Shown here piece by piece: positions 1 through 9,454 of a stretch of 64,000 nt of DNA. The stretch lies in NCBI RefSeq assembly GCF_003841485.1, contig NZ_REFY01000003.1, forward strand, positions 558,001-622,000, written 5' to 3'. This DNA comes from Natrarchaeobius halalkaliphilus. Its GTDB lineage: Archaea; Halobacteriota; Halobacteria; Halobacteriales; Natrialbaceae. Under the pieces are notes generated by a model that worked only from the letters and a program-made list of their open reading frames with translations, was not told where the DNA came from and did no database searches. Position numbers and translations under genes: made by a program. Every line of letters starts with the position of its first letter. The first letter of the stretch is position 1.

Positions 1-118
1 CGTTTTCGGCGGGCTCGAGCGGATCGAGGTCGTGGCGGTCCATCACGGCGGCAAGTACGGGGTCCGATCCGAGCACGGACGCTCCGTCCTGACTCGTCTC
101 GGTGTCGGGTTCGACCAT
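1..118 (-). CDS. N-terminal fragment of a divergent gene, possibly a DNA-3-methyladenine glycosylase
   Basis: An ATG on the minus strand at 116-118 opens a frame that runs off the left edge after 39 codons. The visible protein starts MVEPDTETSQDG and continues with SDPVLAAVMDRHDLDPLEP. In haloarchaea an N-terminus of this form (short acidic leader, then 'D-P-V-L-x-x-x-x-x-R-H') is familiar from AlkA/HhH-type DNA glycosylases, and such a gene often lies divergent to proC. The catalytic helix-hairpin-helix region is outside the window, so the function is inferred. The frame itself is well supported because it is divergent to proC with a 155-base promoter region between them. Confidence 0.4.
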   Translation of the reverse strand, partial: MVEPDTETSQDGASVLGSDPVLAAVMDRHDLDPLEPAEN

Positions 119-273
119 CGTTCGAACGGAAGTACGGGCGACGGACCAAAAGGATCGTGGTCGACCGAGACGGAGATCCGATTCGATCGCGAGCGAGTCG
201 CCGTCGAGGACGCTGGCGGTCGCTTCGAAATCAAAGTTGCTATGTGCCCCTCGCCCCGTCGAATGGACATAGA

Positions 274-1050
274 ATGGTACGTGCCAGCGTCATCGGATGT
301 GGAAACATGGGGAGTGCCCTCGTTCGAGGGCTTTCGCGGACCGGCAAACACACGATTACGGCGTACGATATCGATCCGGACGCGCTCGCGGCGGTCGAGG
401 ATCACTGCGCGGAGACGACGACCGATATCGAGCGTGCGACCGAACCCGATCTCGTCATCGTCGCCGTCAAACCCGATCTCGTCGCCGTCGTTCTCGAGGA
501 TCTCGACCTCTCGTCGGACCAGACGCTCGTCTCTATCGCCGCCGGCGTTCCGACGGAGTTCATAGAGGACCGAACGGACGCGACGGTCGTTCGAATCATG
601 CCGAACCTGGCCGCCGAGACCGGCGACATGGCGGCCGCGGTGACCGGATCGGAGATCCCCGACGAGGTCAGGGCGCTCCTCGACGACGTGGGCGAGTACG
701 TCGAGATCGACGAGGCCCGGATGGACATCGCGACGGCGGTCAACGGCAGCGGTCCGGCGTTCGTGTTCTATCTCATCGGCGCGATGAAAGGTGCCGGGGT
801 CGACGCCGGACTCGAGGCCGATCAGGCCGAAACGCTCGCGGCACAGACGTTCAAGGGCGCAGCGGAGACGATTCTCCGGTCGGAAGAGTCGATCGAGGAT
901 CTGATCGACGCCGTCTGCTCGCCCAAGGGGACGACGATCGAGGGCATGGAGGTCCTCTGGGACAGCGCCGTCGAAGCGGAGGTCGGAGACGCGGTCGCCG
1001 CGGCCGAACGTCGCTCGAGAGAACTCGCGACGGAGTTTACGGATGAGTAA
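274..1050 (+). CDS. proC: Pyrroline-5-carboxylate reductase
   Basis: This enzyme catalyses the last step of proline synthesis, NAD(P)H-dependent reduction of 1-pyrroline-5-carboxylate, in the cytoplasm. The 258-residue product has the expected length. It opens with the Rossmann fingerprint [15 protein letters not shown] near residues 5-19, continues with [10 protein letters not shown], and holds the family motif around [12 protein letters not shown] that contributes to the substrate site. The start is set at the ATG at 274, which places the nucleotide-binding strand at the N-terminus as in all ProC proteins; an in-frame upstream ATG would add 39 arginine-rich residues with no family match. 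Its stop overlaps the proB start by 8 bases, so proC, proB and proA form one translationally coupled operon. Confidence 0.95.
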   Translation: MVRASVIGCGNMGSALVRGLSRTGKHTITAYDIDPDALAAVEDHCAETTTDIERATEPDLVIVAVKPDLVAVVLEDLDLSSDQTLVSIAAGVPTEFIEDRTDATVVRIMPNLAAETGDMAAAVTGSEIPDEVRALLDDVGEYVEIDEARMDIATAVNGSGPAFVFYLIGAMKGAGVDAGLEADQAETLAAQTFKGAAETILRSEESIEDLIDAVCSPKGTTIEGMEVLWDSAVEAEVGDAVAAAERRSRELATEFTDE

Positions 1051-1876
1051 TACGGCCGAACCCGGTGCCGTCGAGGCGGCGAGACGGCTCGCGATGGACG
1101 CCGAGCGGGTCGTCGTCAAGGCTGGAACGAACTCGCTGACCGACGAGGAGTCGAACCTCGACAACGAGAAGCTGGATAAGCTCGTCGACGACGTCGTCTC
1201 CCTGCTCGACCAGGACAGGGACGTTCTGTTCGTCTCCTCGGGCGCGGTCGGAGCCGGGACGGGTCGGGTCGGCTACACCGACGATACGGTCGAAGCCTCA
1301 CAGGCGCTGTCGACCGTCGGCCAGTCCCACCTCATGCACCGGTATACGGAGAGTTTCGGGCGATACGACCGGAAAGTCGCCCAGATACTGCTGACGCAAA
1401 ACGATCTGGACAACCCGGATCGGTTCACCAACTTCAAAAACACGGTCGAGACGCTGCTCGAGTGGGGTATCGTTCCGATCATCAACGAAAACGACGCCGT
1501 CGCCACCGAGGAGATCCGCATTGGCGACAACGACATGCTCTCGTCGTCCGTCGCGATCGGCGTCGACAGCGATCTGCTCGTGACGCTGACCGACGTCGGC
1601 GGCGTCTATACGAGCAATCCGAAAGAGGACCCCGACGCGGAGCGAATCGAGGCCGTCGGACGCAACTACGCGGACGTCCAGACGCTGGTCGATCGGAGCT
1701 CGTCGGCCAGTTTCGGCGGCATCCAGACGAAGGTGTCCGGCGCGCGAACCGTAAGCGAACACGGAATTCCGGCCGTCATCGCGAAGTCGACCGAAGCGGA
1801 CGTCCTCGAGAAGATCGTTGCTGGCAAGGCAGTCGGGACACTATTCGTACCACCCAACGGATCAACCGATGACTGA
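1043..1876 (+). CDS. proB: Glutamate 5-kinase, short form without PUA domain
   Basis: This kinase phosphorylates L-glutamate to glutamyl-5-phosphate, the first and usually feedback-controlled step of proline synthesis. The 277-residue protein is a single amino-acid-kinase domain: [12 protein letters not shown] near residue 23 binds [11 protein letters not shown] near 66 is the glycine-rich loop, and NENDAV near 149 and [13 protein letters not shown] near 186 are typical of ProB. Many bacterial ProB proteins add a C-terminal PUA RNA-binding domain; it is absent here, in keeping with the shorter archaeal form. The start overlaps the proC stop, and the 3' end overlaps proA by 8 bases, which supports coupled translation. 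Confidence 0.95.
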   Translation: MSNTAEPGAVEAARRLAMDAERVVVKAGTNSLTDEESNLDNEKLDKLVDDVVSLLDQDRDVLFVSSGAVGAGTGRVGYTDDTVEASQALSTVGQSHLMHRYTESFGRYDRKVAQILLTQNDLDNPDRFTNFKNTVETLLEWGIVPIINENDAVATEEIRIGDNDMLSSSVAIGVDSDLLVTLTDVGGVYTSNPKEDPDAERIEAVGRNYADVQTLVDRSSSASFGGIQTKVSGARTVSEHGIPAVIAKSTEADVLEKIVAGKAVGTLFVPPNGSTDD

Positions 1877-3197
1877 GAAATCCACCGAATCCAAGGTCGA
1901 AGAGGCACAGACCGCCGCCCTGGAGCTTGCGAAGTACTCCAACGACGAGCGTTCGCGCGCGATCCGCTCGATCGCCGATGCGATCGACGCCCGCCGCGAC
2001 GAGATCATCGCGGCGAACGCGACGGACGTCGAGGAGGCGGAGCGACTCCTCGAGGCCGGCGAGTACAGTCGGGCGCTCGTCGACCGGCTGAAGCTCTCGC
2101 CGTCGAAACTCGAGAGTATCACGGACATGGTCCGAAGCGTGGCCGGTCAGGACGACCCCCTGGGGAAGACCCAGACCGCGCGACGGCTCGACGATGATCT
2201 CGAACTCTACAAACAGACGGTTCCGATCGGCGTCATCGGAACGATCTTCGAGTCGCGTCCGGACGCGCTCGTCCAGATCGCAGCTCTCGCGCTCAAGTCG
2301 GGCAACGCGGTCATCTTAAAAGGGGGGAGCGAGGCGAGCGAGTCGAACAGGGTCCTGTTCGAGATCATCCGGGAGGCGACGAGCGAAGCGCCGGCGGGCT
2401 GGGCCCAGCTCGTCGAGGCCCGAGCGGACGTCGACGCGTTGCTCGAGATGGACGACTCGATCGATCTGGTCATGCCGCGCGGTAGCTCCGCGTTCGTCAG
2501 CTACATTCAGGACAACACGAGCATCCCCGTCCTCGGCCACACGGAGGGAGTCTGTCACGTCTACGTCGACAGCGAGGCGGATCTCGAGATGGCGACGGAG
2601 ATCGCCTACGACGCGAAGGTGCAGTATCCCGCGGTGTGTAATGCGGTCGAGACTCTGCTGGTCCACGAGGAGGTCGCGGAAGCGTTCCTCCCTGCGACGA
2701 TCGACCGGTACGCTGAGGCGGGCGTCGAACTCCGGGGCGACGACGCCTCGCGGACGATCGTCGACATCGACGCGGCGACCGAGGAGGACTGGGCGACCGA
2801 GTACGGCGATCTGATCCTCTCGATAACCGTCGTCGACTCGCTCGAGGCGGCGCTCTCTCACGTCAACGCCTACGGCTCGAAGCACACGGAGTCGATCGTC
2901 ACGGAGGATTCGGATCGGGCGGCGACGTTCATGCGGAGTCTCGACTCCGCGAGCGTCTTTCACAACGCCTCGACCCGGTTCAGCGACGGCTACCGCTTCG
3001 GTCTCGGTGCGGAGGTCGGCATCAGCACCGGCAAAATCCACGCCCGCGGCCCCGTCGGTCTCGAGGGGCTGACGACCTACCAGTACTACCTCGAGGGCGA
3101 CGGGCAGGTCGTCGGAACGTATGCGGGCGCGGACGCCAAGGAATTCGTTCACGAGGACTTCGACGGCTCGTGGACGCCCGGCTCGCGCTCTCGGTGA
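1869..3197 (+). CDS. proA: Glutamate-5-semialdehyde dehydrogenase (gamma-glutamyl phosphate reductase)
   Basis: This NADPH-dependent enzyme reduces glutamyl-5-phosphate to glutamate-5-semialdehyde, which cyclises to the substrate of ProC. The 442-residue protein belongs to the aldehyde dehydrogenase superfamily. ProA hallmarks are visible: [44 protein letters not shown], the catalytic cysteine in [14 protein letters not shown], and the C-terminal [19 protein letters not shown]. The ATG at 1869 overlaps the proB stop and gives the hydrophilic family N-terminus. All three proline genes are present without gaps, so the pathway from glutamate is complete in this operon. Confidence 0.96.
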   Translation: MTEKSTESKVEEAQTAALELAKYSNDERSRAIRSIADAIDARRDEIIAANATDVEEAERLLEAGEYSRALVDRLKLSPSKLESITDMVRSVAGQDDPLGKTQTARRLDDDLELYKQTVPIGVIGTIFESRPDALVQIAALALKSGNAVILKGGSEASESNRVLFEIIREATSEAPAGWAQLVEARADVDALLEMDDSIDLVMPRGSSAFVSYIQDNTSIPVLGHTEGVCHVYVDSEADLEMATEIAYDAKVQYPAVCNAVETLLVHEEVAEAFLPATIDRYAEAGVELRGDDASRTIVDIDAATEEDWATEYGDLILSITVVDSLEAALSHVNAYGSKHTESIVTEDSDRAATFMRSLDSASVFHNASTRFSDGYRFGLGAEVGISTGKIHARGPVGLEGLTTYQYYLEGDGQVVGTYAGADAKEFVHEDFDGSWTPGSRSR

Positions 3198-3221
3198 ACC
3201 GTCTTCGAAAATCGAGTTTCG

Positions 3222-4565
3222 TTACTCCTCTTCTTCCGGCGTGTCGGACGCGTCGCGGTCGGTTCGTCGGCTGACGTCGACCCGGTAGTTTTCGAGGATG
3301 TCCCGACCGAGCAGGACGGGGTAGTCCATGTGACCGCGGTCCTCGACGCTCGCGGTGACGGTGTGTTGGTTTCCGCCGACGCCGACGACGACGTCGACCA
3401 CGGGGCGACTCTTTGCGGTCTTCGAGCTGCCGGATCTGATCCGGGTGATCGACTTGATCGGACCGGCCCCGATGTCGGCGGCGAGGGCGGTGTCGATGCT
3501 CGTTCGGGTCGCGCCAGTGTCGGACTTCGCGAGGACGGATTTCGAGCCGCTCGTTCCCGAGAGGACGACGTCTTCGGTGTAGCCGATGACGGCCGTTTCC
3601 TCGGTTCCCGCGCTCGTCTGAACCGGCTGTGCCGTCGGCTGGGAATCGTCGAGGACGTTCGAGAGTTCCGCGACGCGCTCCTCGTCGACCTCGCCGCCGC
3701 CGCGTTCGATCGCGAGCTTTGCGATGTGTGGTGCGGGGCTGATGTGGGTCGCCTCGTACAGTCCCTTGAAGCCGGCCGTCGGATTGACCTCGAGGACGAA
3801 CCAGCCGTCGTTGCTCTCGACGAGGTCGACGCCCGCGTAGTCGAGGTCGACGGCGTCGGCCGCGCGTCGTGCGAGGTCACGAACCTCCTCGGGAAGGTCC
3901 TCGGTCGCGTCCTCGACGCTGCCGCCGAGTGCGACGTTCGTGCGCCAGTCGTTGTCCGGCGCATAGCGGTACATCGCGGCGATGATCTCGCCGCCGACGA
4001 CGTAGACGCGAACGTCGCGGTGGCGGGAGTCGTCCCGGTCGATGAGTTCCTGGAGGAACGCATACCGGTTCCCGACTTTCGCGTTGACCGGCTCGTTCGG
4101 GCCGACCTTCCACGTTCCGCCGCCGTGGGTTCCGATCGCCGTCTTGTAGACCGCCTCCTCGCCGTATCGGTCGCGGACGGCGTTCAATCGTTCGCTGTTG
4201 AGCGAAAGCGTGACGTCCGGCGTCCGAACGTCGTTCGCAGAGAGCGTCGTCGCCGTCGAGAGTTTGTGGATCGCCGTCAGCACCGAGGCGGGCTCGTTGA
4301 GCATCGGAACGAGCTGTTTGAACGTGTTCGCGAGGCCGAGTTCCTCGGCGGGCTGTTCGGTGTTCGAGAGCAACATCCGATTCGCGATCACGTCGACTGA
4401 CGGCTCGAGGGAGACGGTTCCGTCCTCGACGCTGACGGACGTGTTCTCGTTGCGAAGCCACTCGGTGTCGTGGCCGAGGGATTCGACTGCGTTGAGGATC
4501 GCTTTCGTCTCTTTGCTCGTATGCAAACTTAATACGCCCACAGTAACTGGATCGACGCCGGTCAT
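3222..4565 (-). CDS. Fused RimK-type ATP-grasp ligase and retropepsin-like (RimB / PF05618-type) protein
   Basis: The 447-residue product has two parts. Residues about 1-300 are a RimK/LysX-type ATP-grasp ligase: THGGGTWKVG is the ATP-binding loop, VRVYVVGGEIIAAMYR is typical of the RimK subdomain, and LDYAGVDLVE...FVLEVNPTAG holds the metal-binding E-x-N site. Residues about 330-440 resemble the RimK-associated 'ATP-dependent zinc protease' family, with the aspartic-protease-like AKSDTGATRTS and the closing HMDYPVLLGRDIL. In bacteria RimK adds glutamates to ribosomal protein S6 and the second domain is a separate protein (RimB). In archaea related ligases act on coenzyme F420 or methanopterin, so the substrate is open. 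A TATA-like element 26-33 nt upstream supports a leaderless start at 4565. Confidence 0.8.
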   Translation of the reverse strand: MTGVDPVTVGVLSLHTSKETKAILNAVESLGHDTEWLRNENTSVSVEDGTVSLEPSVDVIANRMLLSNTEQPAEELGLANTFKQLVPMLNEPASVLTAIHKLSTATTLSANDVRTPDVTLSLNSERLNAVRDRYGEEAVYKTAIGTHGGGTWKVGPNEPVNAKVGNRYAFLQELIDRDDSRHRDVRVYVVGGEIIAAMYRYAPDNDWRTNVALGGSVEDATEDLPEEVRDLARRAADAVDLDYAGVDLVESNDGWFVLEVNPTAGFKGLYEATHISPAPHIAKLAIERGGGEVDEERVAELSNVLDDSQPTAQPVQTSAGTEETAVIGYTEDVVLSGTSGSKSVLAKSDTGATRTSIDTALAADIGAGPIKSITRIRSGSSKTAKSRPVVDVVVGVGGNQHTVTASVEDRGHMDYPVLLGRDILENYRVDVSRRTDRDASDTPEEEE

Positions 4566-4590
4566 AGCGGATACACACAAACCAGTCGGA

Positions 4591-4598
4591 TAAGTATT
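4591..4598 (-). promoter_or_regulatory. TATA box of the RimK-like gene
   Basis: On the minus strand the sequence reads AATACTTATCC, centred about 29 nt before the ATG at 4565. That spacing puts transcription initiation at or next to the start codon, the usual arrangement of leaderless haloarchaeal transcripts. Confidence 0.55.
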
Positions 4599-4648
4599 CC
4601 CAGTTGTCCGTACGTAGGGACGCTCTTACCCACGTTTGTCTTTCACAA

Positions 4649-6118
4649 TCATCCGATGATCGAGCGAACCTCCCGCGGGTCGACGAATCCGCTCGCGATC
4701 ACGAGCGCGGCCCAGGTGCAAGCGCCGAGCCCGATCGCGATCAGGAGCATCACCACGTTCGAGATCAGCGGCGTCACGAGCGAGACGGCGACGGCCATCG
4801 CGGCCGTGATCGTACAGATCAGCGCGATCGACCGCGCGAGTCGACCCACGCGCAACGAGAGCTCGAGGTGGACGATGTAGAGATTGACGACGACGTACAC
4901 CGAGTGCGTGAGCACGGTCGCAATCGCAGCACCCACGACGCCCATCGTCGGGATGAGTAGAATATTCAGGCCGAAATTGGCCGCCGCGGTTCCGCCTTTC
5001 GCGACCGCTCGCGCCCGCGCTCGTCCGAGATAATCCAGGCTGTCGCTCGTCAGGTTCGTGATCGCCTGGAGGACGATAAAGCCCGCGAGAATCTGGAGGA
5101 CCGGAACGGCACCCGCGTAGTCGGCCCCGAACACCATCGTGATGAACGGCTCAGCGACGATCACGAGACCGGTCGCTGCCGGGATGTACACCAGCATCGT
5201 GTGCGTTAGCGACGTCTCGTAGATCTCTCTGGCCTGCTCGAGCTTTCCCGTGGCCTTCTGTTCACCGAAGTTCGGAGAGATGGTAAATCCGAGCGACTCC
5301 GCGGGGGCGAGAACGAAGTCCGTGATCTGTTTGCCGAGCGTGTAGAACGCCACCGCGGCGGGCGTCAGGAAGACTCCGACGAGAACCGTATCGATCTGTT
5401 TGTCGACCACGTTCGCACTCCGGGTCGCGGTCAGAGGAACGCTGTACTCCGCGAGCCGTCGCGAGAGCCCCTCCTCGTACGTCTCGGCGGGCTCGTACGT
5501 TCGGTAGAACTGGAAGTAGAGGACGGTCAGGCCGAACGTGGCGGCGATCGCGTAGCCGACGACGTATCCGAGCAGTGCGCCGAGGGCGCCCAGTCCCAAC
5601 AGCACGAACGCGACCGCAAAGAGCAATCGCGTCGCGCCGCCGATCGCCTGGACTGCCGCGCTGTAGCCGAGCCGATTGAACCCCTGGAACGCGATCTGGC
5701 TGAACACGTTAAACGAGTTGACGATCACGTAGAGAACGCCGGCAGCGAGAAACGGCGCGGCGTTCGGATCGCCAAGGAACACGGCGATTTGTTCGTAGAA
5801 CAACAACAACGCCCCACAGACCACGCCGAGGGCGGCGAGCTTGTAGGAGACGACAGTCCGCAGCAGGTGCGGGATCTGTCCGGGATCGCTCTCGTTGTAT
5901 TCCGAGACGTACCGAGCGAGGGACTTCCCGAACCCGAGGTCGGCACACAGCTGGACGACGGCGAGGATTCCGATCGTCCAGTACAGCGCGCCGTAGCCGT
6001 CGGGATCGAGCAGGTACCGCGCGAGGACGAACATCAACAGCGCGCTCGAGAGCATGTAGATCGCTCGAGCGACCAGCGTCGCCTTGAAGCCTCGAACGAT
6101 GTGTTCCCGTGTGTTCAT
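4649..6118 (-). CDS. Polysaccharide flippase / lipid-linked oligosaccharide exporter (MOP superfamily, Wzx-like)
   Basis: This 489-residue protein is almost entirely membrane-embedded, with about 14 hydrophobic segments. The first, MLSSALLMFVLARYLLDPDG, and the following GYGALYWT pattern are typical of Wzx/RfbX flippases, as is the mid-protein motif PLTATRSANVVDKQID. Such proteins move lipid-linked glycans across the cytoplasmic membrane, in haloarchaea most likely for S-layer glycosylation or exopolysaccharide. The ATG at 6118 is chosen because the 56 codons before it encode a charged, non-membrane stretch. No glycosyltransferase genes lie nearby, so the glycan cannot be named. Confidence 0.85.
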   Translation of the reverse strand: MNTREHIVRGFKATLVARAIYMLSSALLMFVLARYLLDPDGYGALYWTIGILAVVQLCADLGFGKSLARYVSEYNESDPGQIPHLLRTVVSYKLAALGVVCGALLLFYEQIAVFLGDPNAAPFLAAGVLYVIVNSFNVFSQIAFQGFNRLGYSAAVQAIGGATRLLFAVAFVLLGLGALGALLGYVVGYAIAATFGLTVLYFQFYRTYEPAETYEEGLSRRLAEYSVPLTATRSANVVDKQIDTVLVGVFLTPAAVAFYTLGKQITDFVLAPAESLGFTISPNFGEQKATGKLEQAREIYETSLTHTMLVYIPAATGLVIVAEPFITMVFGADYAGAVPVLQILAGFIVLQAITNLTSDSLDYLGRARARAVAKGGTAAANFGLNILLIPTMGVVGAAIATVLTHSVYVVVNLYIVHLELSLRVGRLARSIALICTITAAMAVAVSLVTPLISNVVMLLIAIGLGACTWAALVIASGFVDPREVRSIIG

Positions 6119-6499
6119 AGCATCATCAGTGGGTTCAAATGGACTCGAGACCGGCCGTGGTCCAATACTTCGATTATCAAAGTGGTGGATTGTAATGCGG
6201 ATCCAACAGCGCCGCCCGACCGGCCGCCGACGATCGTTCGCGGGCGATATTCGGAGCCCCCATTCGACCGACCCGTCCCCACCCACTTCGTTAGGGCGAG
6301 CCGACCGCCGGGAACTCGAGCAGCGACATCGGTCGAACGAACGGTACAGCGTGGCTACTGACGGTAAGTGATGGGTATTCGATCAGTTCGACCCGGACCG
6401 GTGGACACCCGGCAGGGATATCGGATCTCGGTGTGACTTCCCCTGAATCTCGAGCGCGTCGGGTGAAAGCCGAACGTTATCCGGACGTCGGCGGGATCG
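6119..6499. other. Intergenic region upstream of the flippase gene
   Basis: These 381 bases lie between the 3' end of the GNAT gene and the flippase start, both on the minus strand. No convincing gene is visible; frames that cross it have no family resemblance. A weak AT-rich element near 6135-6142 may serve as the flippase promoter. At 6173-6179 there is a single ATTATCA, half of the palindrome seen upstream of the pilus and che operons, without its partner. Confidence 0.5.
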
Positions 6500-7249
6500 C
6501 TAGAGGTACGACGAGTCCCAGCGGGTCGCTTTCCGCCGGTTTCCACAGACGTTGCACTCGATGCGCCCCATCGAGTCCATCGCGTTGTCGAGCGAGTCGC
6601 AGTTTCCACAGAGCCAGGCGTAGCGCTCCGCGCGGTCTGGACTGCCGTAGGCGGTGTAAAAGGGCGCTTTCGAGCCGCGGGCGGCCTCGCCGTAGCTGAC
6701 GTAGACGACCTCGCCGTCGACCTCGAGTTCGTCGACCGCACCCCAGCCGTCGTCCTCGAGTTCGCCTTCGGCGTAGACGTTCTCGGTGAACGTCTCCGCG
6801 CCGATCTCGACCTCGCGCTGGCCCGCGCGCTCGAAGCCGTTGCTCCGGTAGAACTCGTTGCCGCCCTCGTTGTCCTCGAGGACGAAACACTGGATCCCTT
6901 CGGCACCCTCCCCGAGGAGGCGCTCTCTCGTTCGAACGAGCAGACGGACTCCGATTCCACCGCCTCGCGTCTCGGGGTCGATGTGAAGCCACAGGAGCCG
7001 TCCGGTCCTGTGTTGCTGGCCGATCAGGTCACTCTGTGAGAAGCCGACGATGTCGCCATCGCGTTCGACGACCAGAACGAGCGAGCCGTCGTCTTCGAGC
7101 TCGCTCGCGAAGGAGTCACCGTACCACTCCTCGATGGCGTCGTCGACGGTTTCTTCGTCCAGAAAGTCGGTGTACGTCGAGCCGAGCGAACGGTGAGCGA
7201 GCGAGCGGATCGTGTCGACGTCGGAGTCTGTGGCCTCTCGAATCTCCAT
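6500..7249 (-). CDS. GNAT family N-acetyltransferase with C-terminal zinc ribbon
   Basis: The 249-residue protein joins a GNAT acetyltransferase domain (residues about 1-150) to a small C-terminal domain. The acetyl-CoA pyrophosphate loop is RGGGIGVRLL, followed by the typical NEGGNEFYRSNGFE of the family's last strands. Near the C-terminus CGNCDSLDNAMDSMGRIECNVC gives two Cys pairs, consistent with a zinc ribbon; I recall this tail as a haloarchaeal domain of unknown function (DUF5816). The acetylated substrate is unknown. The ATG at 7249 is preferred because it starts directly at the family strand MEIREAT; an upstream ATG would add nine residues. Confidence 0.8.
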   Translation of the reverse strand: MEIREATDSDVDTIRSLAHRSLGSTYTDFLDEETVDDAIEEWYGDSFASELEDDGSLVLVVERDGDIVGFSQSDLIGQQHRTGRLLWLHIDPETRGGGIGVRLLVRTRERLLGEGAEGIQCFVLEDNEGGNEFYRSNGFERAGQREVEIGAETFTENVYAEGELEDDGWGAVDELEVDGEVVYVSYGEAARGSKAPFYTAYGSPDRAERYAWLCGNCDSLDNAMDSMGRIECNVCGNRRKATRWDSSYL

Positions 7250-7429
7250 GTCTGGTGGTAACACATCGATATACAAAACCTATGCCCACGTCGAGCCTCG
7301 GTCGACCGCCTCCGCCCGCGGGTCACGACGGCGGATTCCCCCTCGAGATTACACGGCGCTCCGGGGGGACGCGTTCTGTCCGTCCACCGAGAAGACAAGG
7401 TTCACGTCGCTTCCCGACCAGGCGTCCGT

Positions 7430-8524
7430 ATGAACGACGAGGCCTCGAGCGGCGAGGCGCCCGACGGGCGATCCGACTCGGATTCGATCGAGGGTGTGTT
7501 CACCTACAACGGCGGTCGAGTCGATCCCGGCGAGTCGACGAACATCCGGTACAGCATCAGCGAGACGTATCTCGGTGATCCCGTCAAGATCCCCGTCACG
7601 GTGATCAACGGCAGACACCCCGGACCGACGGTCTTCCTCTCGGCGGCGGCACACGGCGACGAACTCAACGGGATCGAAGTCGTCCGCGAGGTGGCCCACG
7701 ACTGGGACCACTCCGAACTCTACGGAACGCTGATCTGTCTGCCGGTGATGAACGTGCCGGGATTTCTCGCACAGGAACGATATCTCCCGATATACGACCG
7801 GGACCTGAACCGATCGTTCCCCGGTCGGGAAGGATCGACCAGCGCCCGGCGCATGGCACACGAGATCTTCACCAACTTCATCGAGCCGTGCGATCTCGGA
7901 ATCGACTTTCACACGTCGACTCGCGGCCGAACGAACATGCTTCACGTCCGTGCGGACATGAGCGATTCGATCGTCTCCCGGCTCGCCAACGCCTACAGCT
8001 CCAACGTCATCATCGCCGGCGACGGTGCGTCGGGAACCCTCCGACGGGAGGCGACCGAGGCCGGCATCCCGACGATCACCGTCGAGATGGGAGAGGCCCA
8101 TCGGTTCCAGCGCCGCCTGATCGACCGCGCGCTGACCGGCGTCGCGAGCGTCCTCGCCGAGTTCGGCCTCCATCGGGACTCGTCGGTCCACTGGCCGGGC
8201 TGGCGGACGATCATCGACGACGACGACGAAAAGACCTGGCTGCGCGCCGACGCGGGCGGCATCGTCGACATGAAGCAGGGACGCGGCGCCCTCGTCGAGG
8301 AAGACGACGTGATCTGTACCATCACGAATCCGTTCAAAGAAGAGGACGAGGTCGTCACCGTCGACGCTCCGTTCACCGGCCTCATCGTCGGCGTTCTCGA
8401 GAACCCCGTCGTCTATCCGGGCAATCCGCTCTGCCACCTCGTCGGGCTCTCGCCCGATACGCGCATCGCCCTCGAGCGAGAACGGACGGCCGAGCGGTCT
8501 CGAGCGGACCTTCGGTCGAGCTAA
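7430..8524 (+). CDS. Succinylglutamate desuccinylase/aspartoacylase-family (M14-like) zinc hydrolase
   Basis: The 364-residue protein has the fold of AstE/AspA zinc-dependent deacylases. The metal ligands are visible as HGDELNG (His and Glu) and the later histidine in IDFHTSTRGR, and the catalytic glutamate as TVEMGEAH. Such enzymes cleave N-acyl amino acids such as N-succinylglutamate or N-acetylaspartate; the substrate here is not known. After residue 250 the protein has a barrel-like C-terminal domain ending in biotinyl-like turns. In haloarchaea this family is often found close to RimK-type ligase genes, as it is here, which hints at a linked amidation/hydrolysis role. The first 25 residues are acidic and probably disordered. 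Confidence 0.82.
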   Translation: MNDEASSGEAPDGRSDSDSIEGVFTYNGGRVDPGESTNIRYSISETYLGDPVKIPVTVINGRHPGPTVFLSAAAHGDELNGIEVVREVAHDWDHSELYGTLICLPVMNVPGFLAQERYLPIYDRDLNRSFPGREGSTSARRMAHEIFTNFIEPCDLGIDFHTSTRGRTNMLHVRADMSDSIVSRLANAYSSNVIIAGDGASGTLRREATEAGIPTITVEMGEAHRFQRRLIDRALTGVASVLAEFGLHRDSSVHWPGWRTIIDDDDEKTWLRADAGGIVDMKQGRGALVEEDDVICTITNPFKEEDEVVTVDAPFTGLIVGVLENPVVYPGNPLCHLVGLSPDTRIALERERTAERSRADLRSS

Positions 8525-8620
8525 CCTGATTCTCAGCTGAACGAAACGGTTTCCACGAAACGCTCGAGTGAACCGTCTCGGAGTCGAGCCTCGAGGTTTC
8601 CCGTAGAAGCCGCAAAAGTA

Positions 8621-8630
8621 ACTTCTATAC
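8621..8630 (+). promoter_or_regulatory. Probable TATA box of the sdhCDBA operon
   Basis: The sequence ACTTCTATAC, preceded by the A-rich CAAAAGTA, lies 30-39 nt before the sdhC ATG. It is the only AT-rich element in the 135-base gap between the hydrolase gene and sdhC. Confidence 0.4.
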
Positions 8631-8659
8631 CTCCACGGTCTAACCGTCCACGTGAGCGT

Positions 8660-9088
8660 ATGAGTCAGTCTTACAATCGCGGTCTCGTCGAGGACTTCGG
8701 TCGCTGGAAGGAGTTCTCGGCCGGCATGTGGGCGTGGATCTTCCACAAGTTTACCGGGTGGATACTGATCGGCTACCTGTTCACCCACATCGCCGTGTTG
8801 AGTACAGCAATCGGTGCAGCGAGCGGTGATCCATCACTTATTCAACAGGAGACGGACGTCTACACGACGACGATTCAGGGACTCGAGAGTCTCTTCATCG
8901 TCCGCGTGATGGAAGTCGGTCTGCTCGCGGTCGCCGTCTTCCACATCCTGAACGGGCTTCGACTGCTGATGGTCGACCTCGGTATCGGACTCGAGGCACA
9001 GGACAAGAGTTTCTACGCCTCGCTGATACTGACGGGAGTTATCACCGTCGCGAGCGTTCCGACGTTCATGAGAGGGGTGGGTTTCTAA
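8660..9088 (+). CDS. sdhC: Succinate dehydrogenase cytochrome b subunit
   Basis: This is one of two small membrane anchors of respiratory complex II, which passes electrons from succinate to menaquinone. The 142-residue protein has three hydrophobic helices. The first is preceded by [20 protein letters not shown], where two histidines can ligate haem b as in the SdhC family; a further histidine lies in [13 protein letters not shown]. The gene starts the operon sdhC-sdhD-sdhB-sdhA; its stop overlaps the sdhD start by one base (TAATG). Confidence 0.93.
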   Translation: MSQSYNRGLVEDFGRWKEFSAGMWAWIFHKFTGWILIGYLFTHIAVLSTAIGAASGDPSLIQQETDVYTTTIQGLESLFIVRVMEVGLLAVAVFHILNGLRLLMVDLGIGLEAQDKSFYASLILTGVITVASVPTFMRGVGF

Positions 9089-9453
9089 TGGCGGAGCGAT
9101 ACTCGTCGTTCGCCCCCGGCGGGACCGCGTGGCTCCTCCAGCGTGTCACGGCGGCGTTTCTCGTCGTCGTCCTCGCCTTCCACTTCTTCCAGTTGCACTT
9201 CGTCAATCACGCCGCTGACGTCACGTTCCTCGGAACGCAAGCGCGCATGGAGAACGTCGGCTACTTCCTCACGATGGTATTGTTCCTCATCGCGGGGACG
9301 TTCCACGGCGTCAACGGCGTCTACAACGCACTCGTCAACCAGGGCCTCGAGGGCACCCAGAAGAAGATCGTACTCGCCGTGCTGACGATCGCAAGTGTCG
9401 CACTGATCGTCCAGGGTATCTGGGTTGCACTCGCCATGGCGGGGATGATCTAA
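9088..9453 (+). CDS. sdhD: Succinate dehydrogenase membrane anchor subunit
   Basis: The 121-residue protein is the second hydrophobic anchor of complex II. It holds three predicted transmembrane helices, with histidines in VLAFHFFQLHFVNH and in GTFHGVNGVYNAL that are candidate haem or quinone-site residues. Its position between sdhC and sdhB, the TAATG junction with sdhC and the size fit SdhD. On its own, SdhC and SdhD are hard to tell apart; the order in the operon decides. Confidence 0.9.
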   Translation: MAERYSSFAPGGTAWLLQRVTAAFLVVVLAFHFFQLHFVNHAADVTFLGTQARMENVGYFLTMVLFLIAGTFHGVNGVYNALVNQGLEGTQKKIVLAVLTIASVALIVQGIWVALAMAGMI

Positions 9454-9454
9454 C

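Noticed and set aside
43-1164. A 373-codon minus-strand frame across proC
   Set aside because: It is Arg-rich, has no family resemblance and lies opposite the well supported proC gene. The real minus-strand gene at the left edge is the frame starting at 118.
6173-6179. A third ATTATCA upstream of the flippase gene
   Set aside because: Only one arm is present; the following sequence does not contain TGATAAT at the right distance, so it is a chance half-site.
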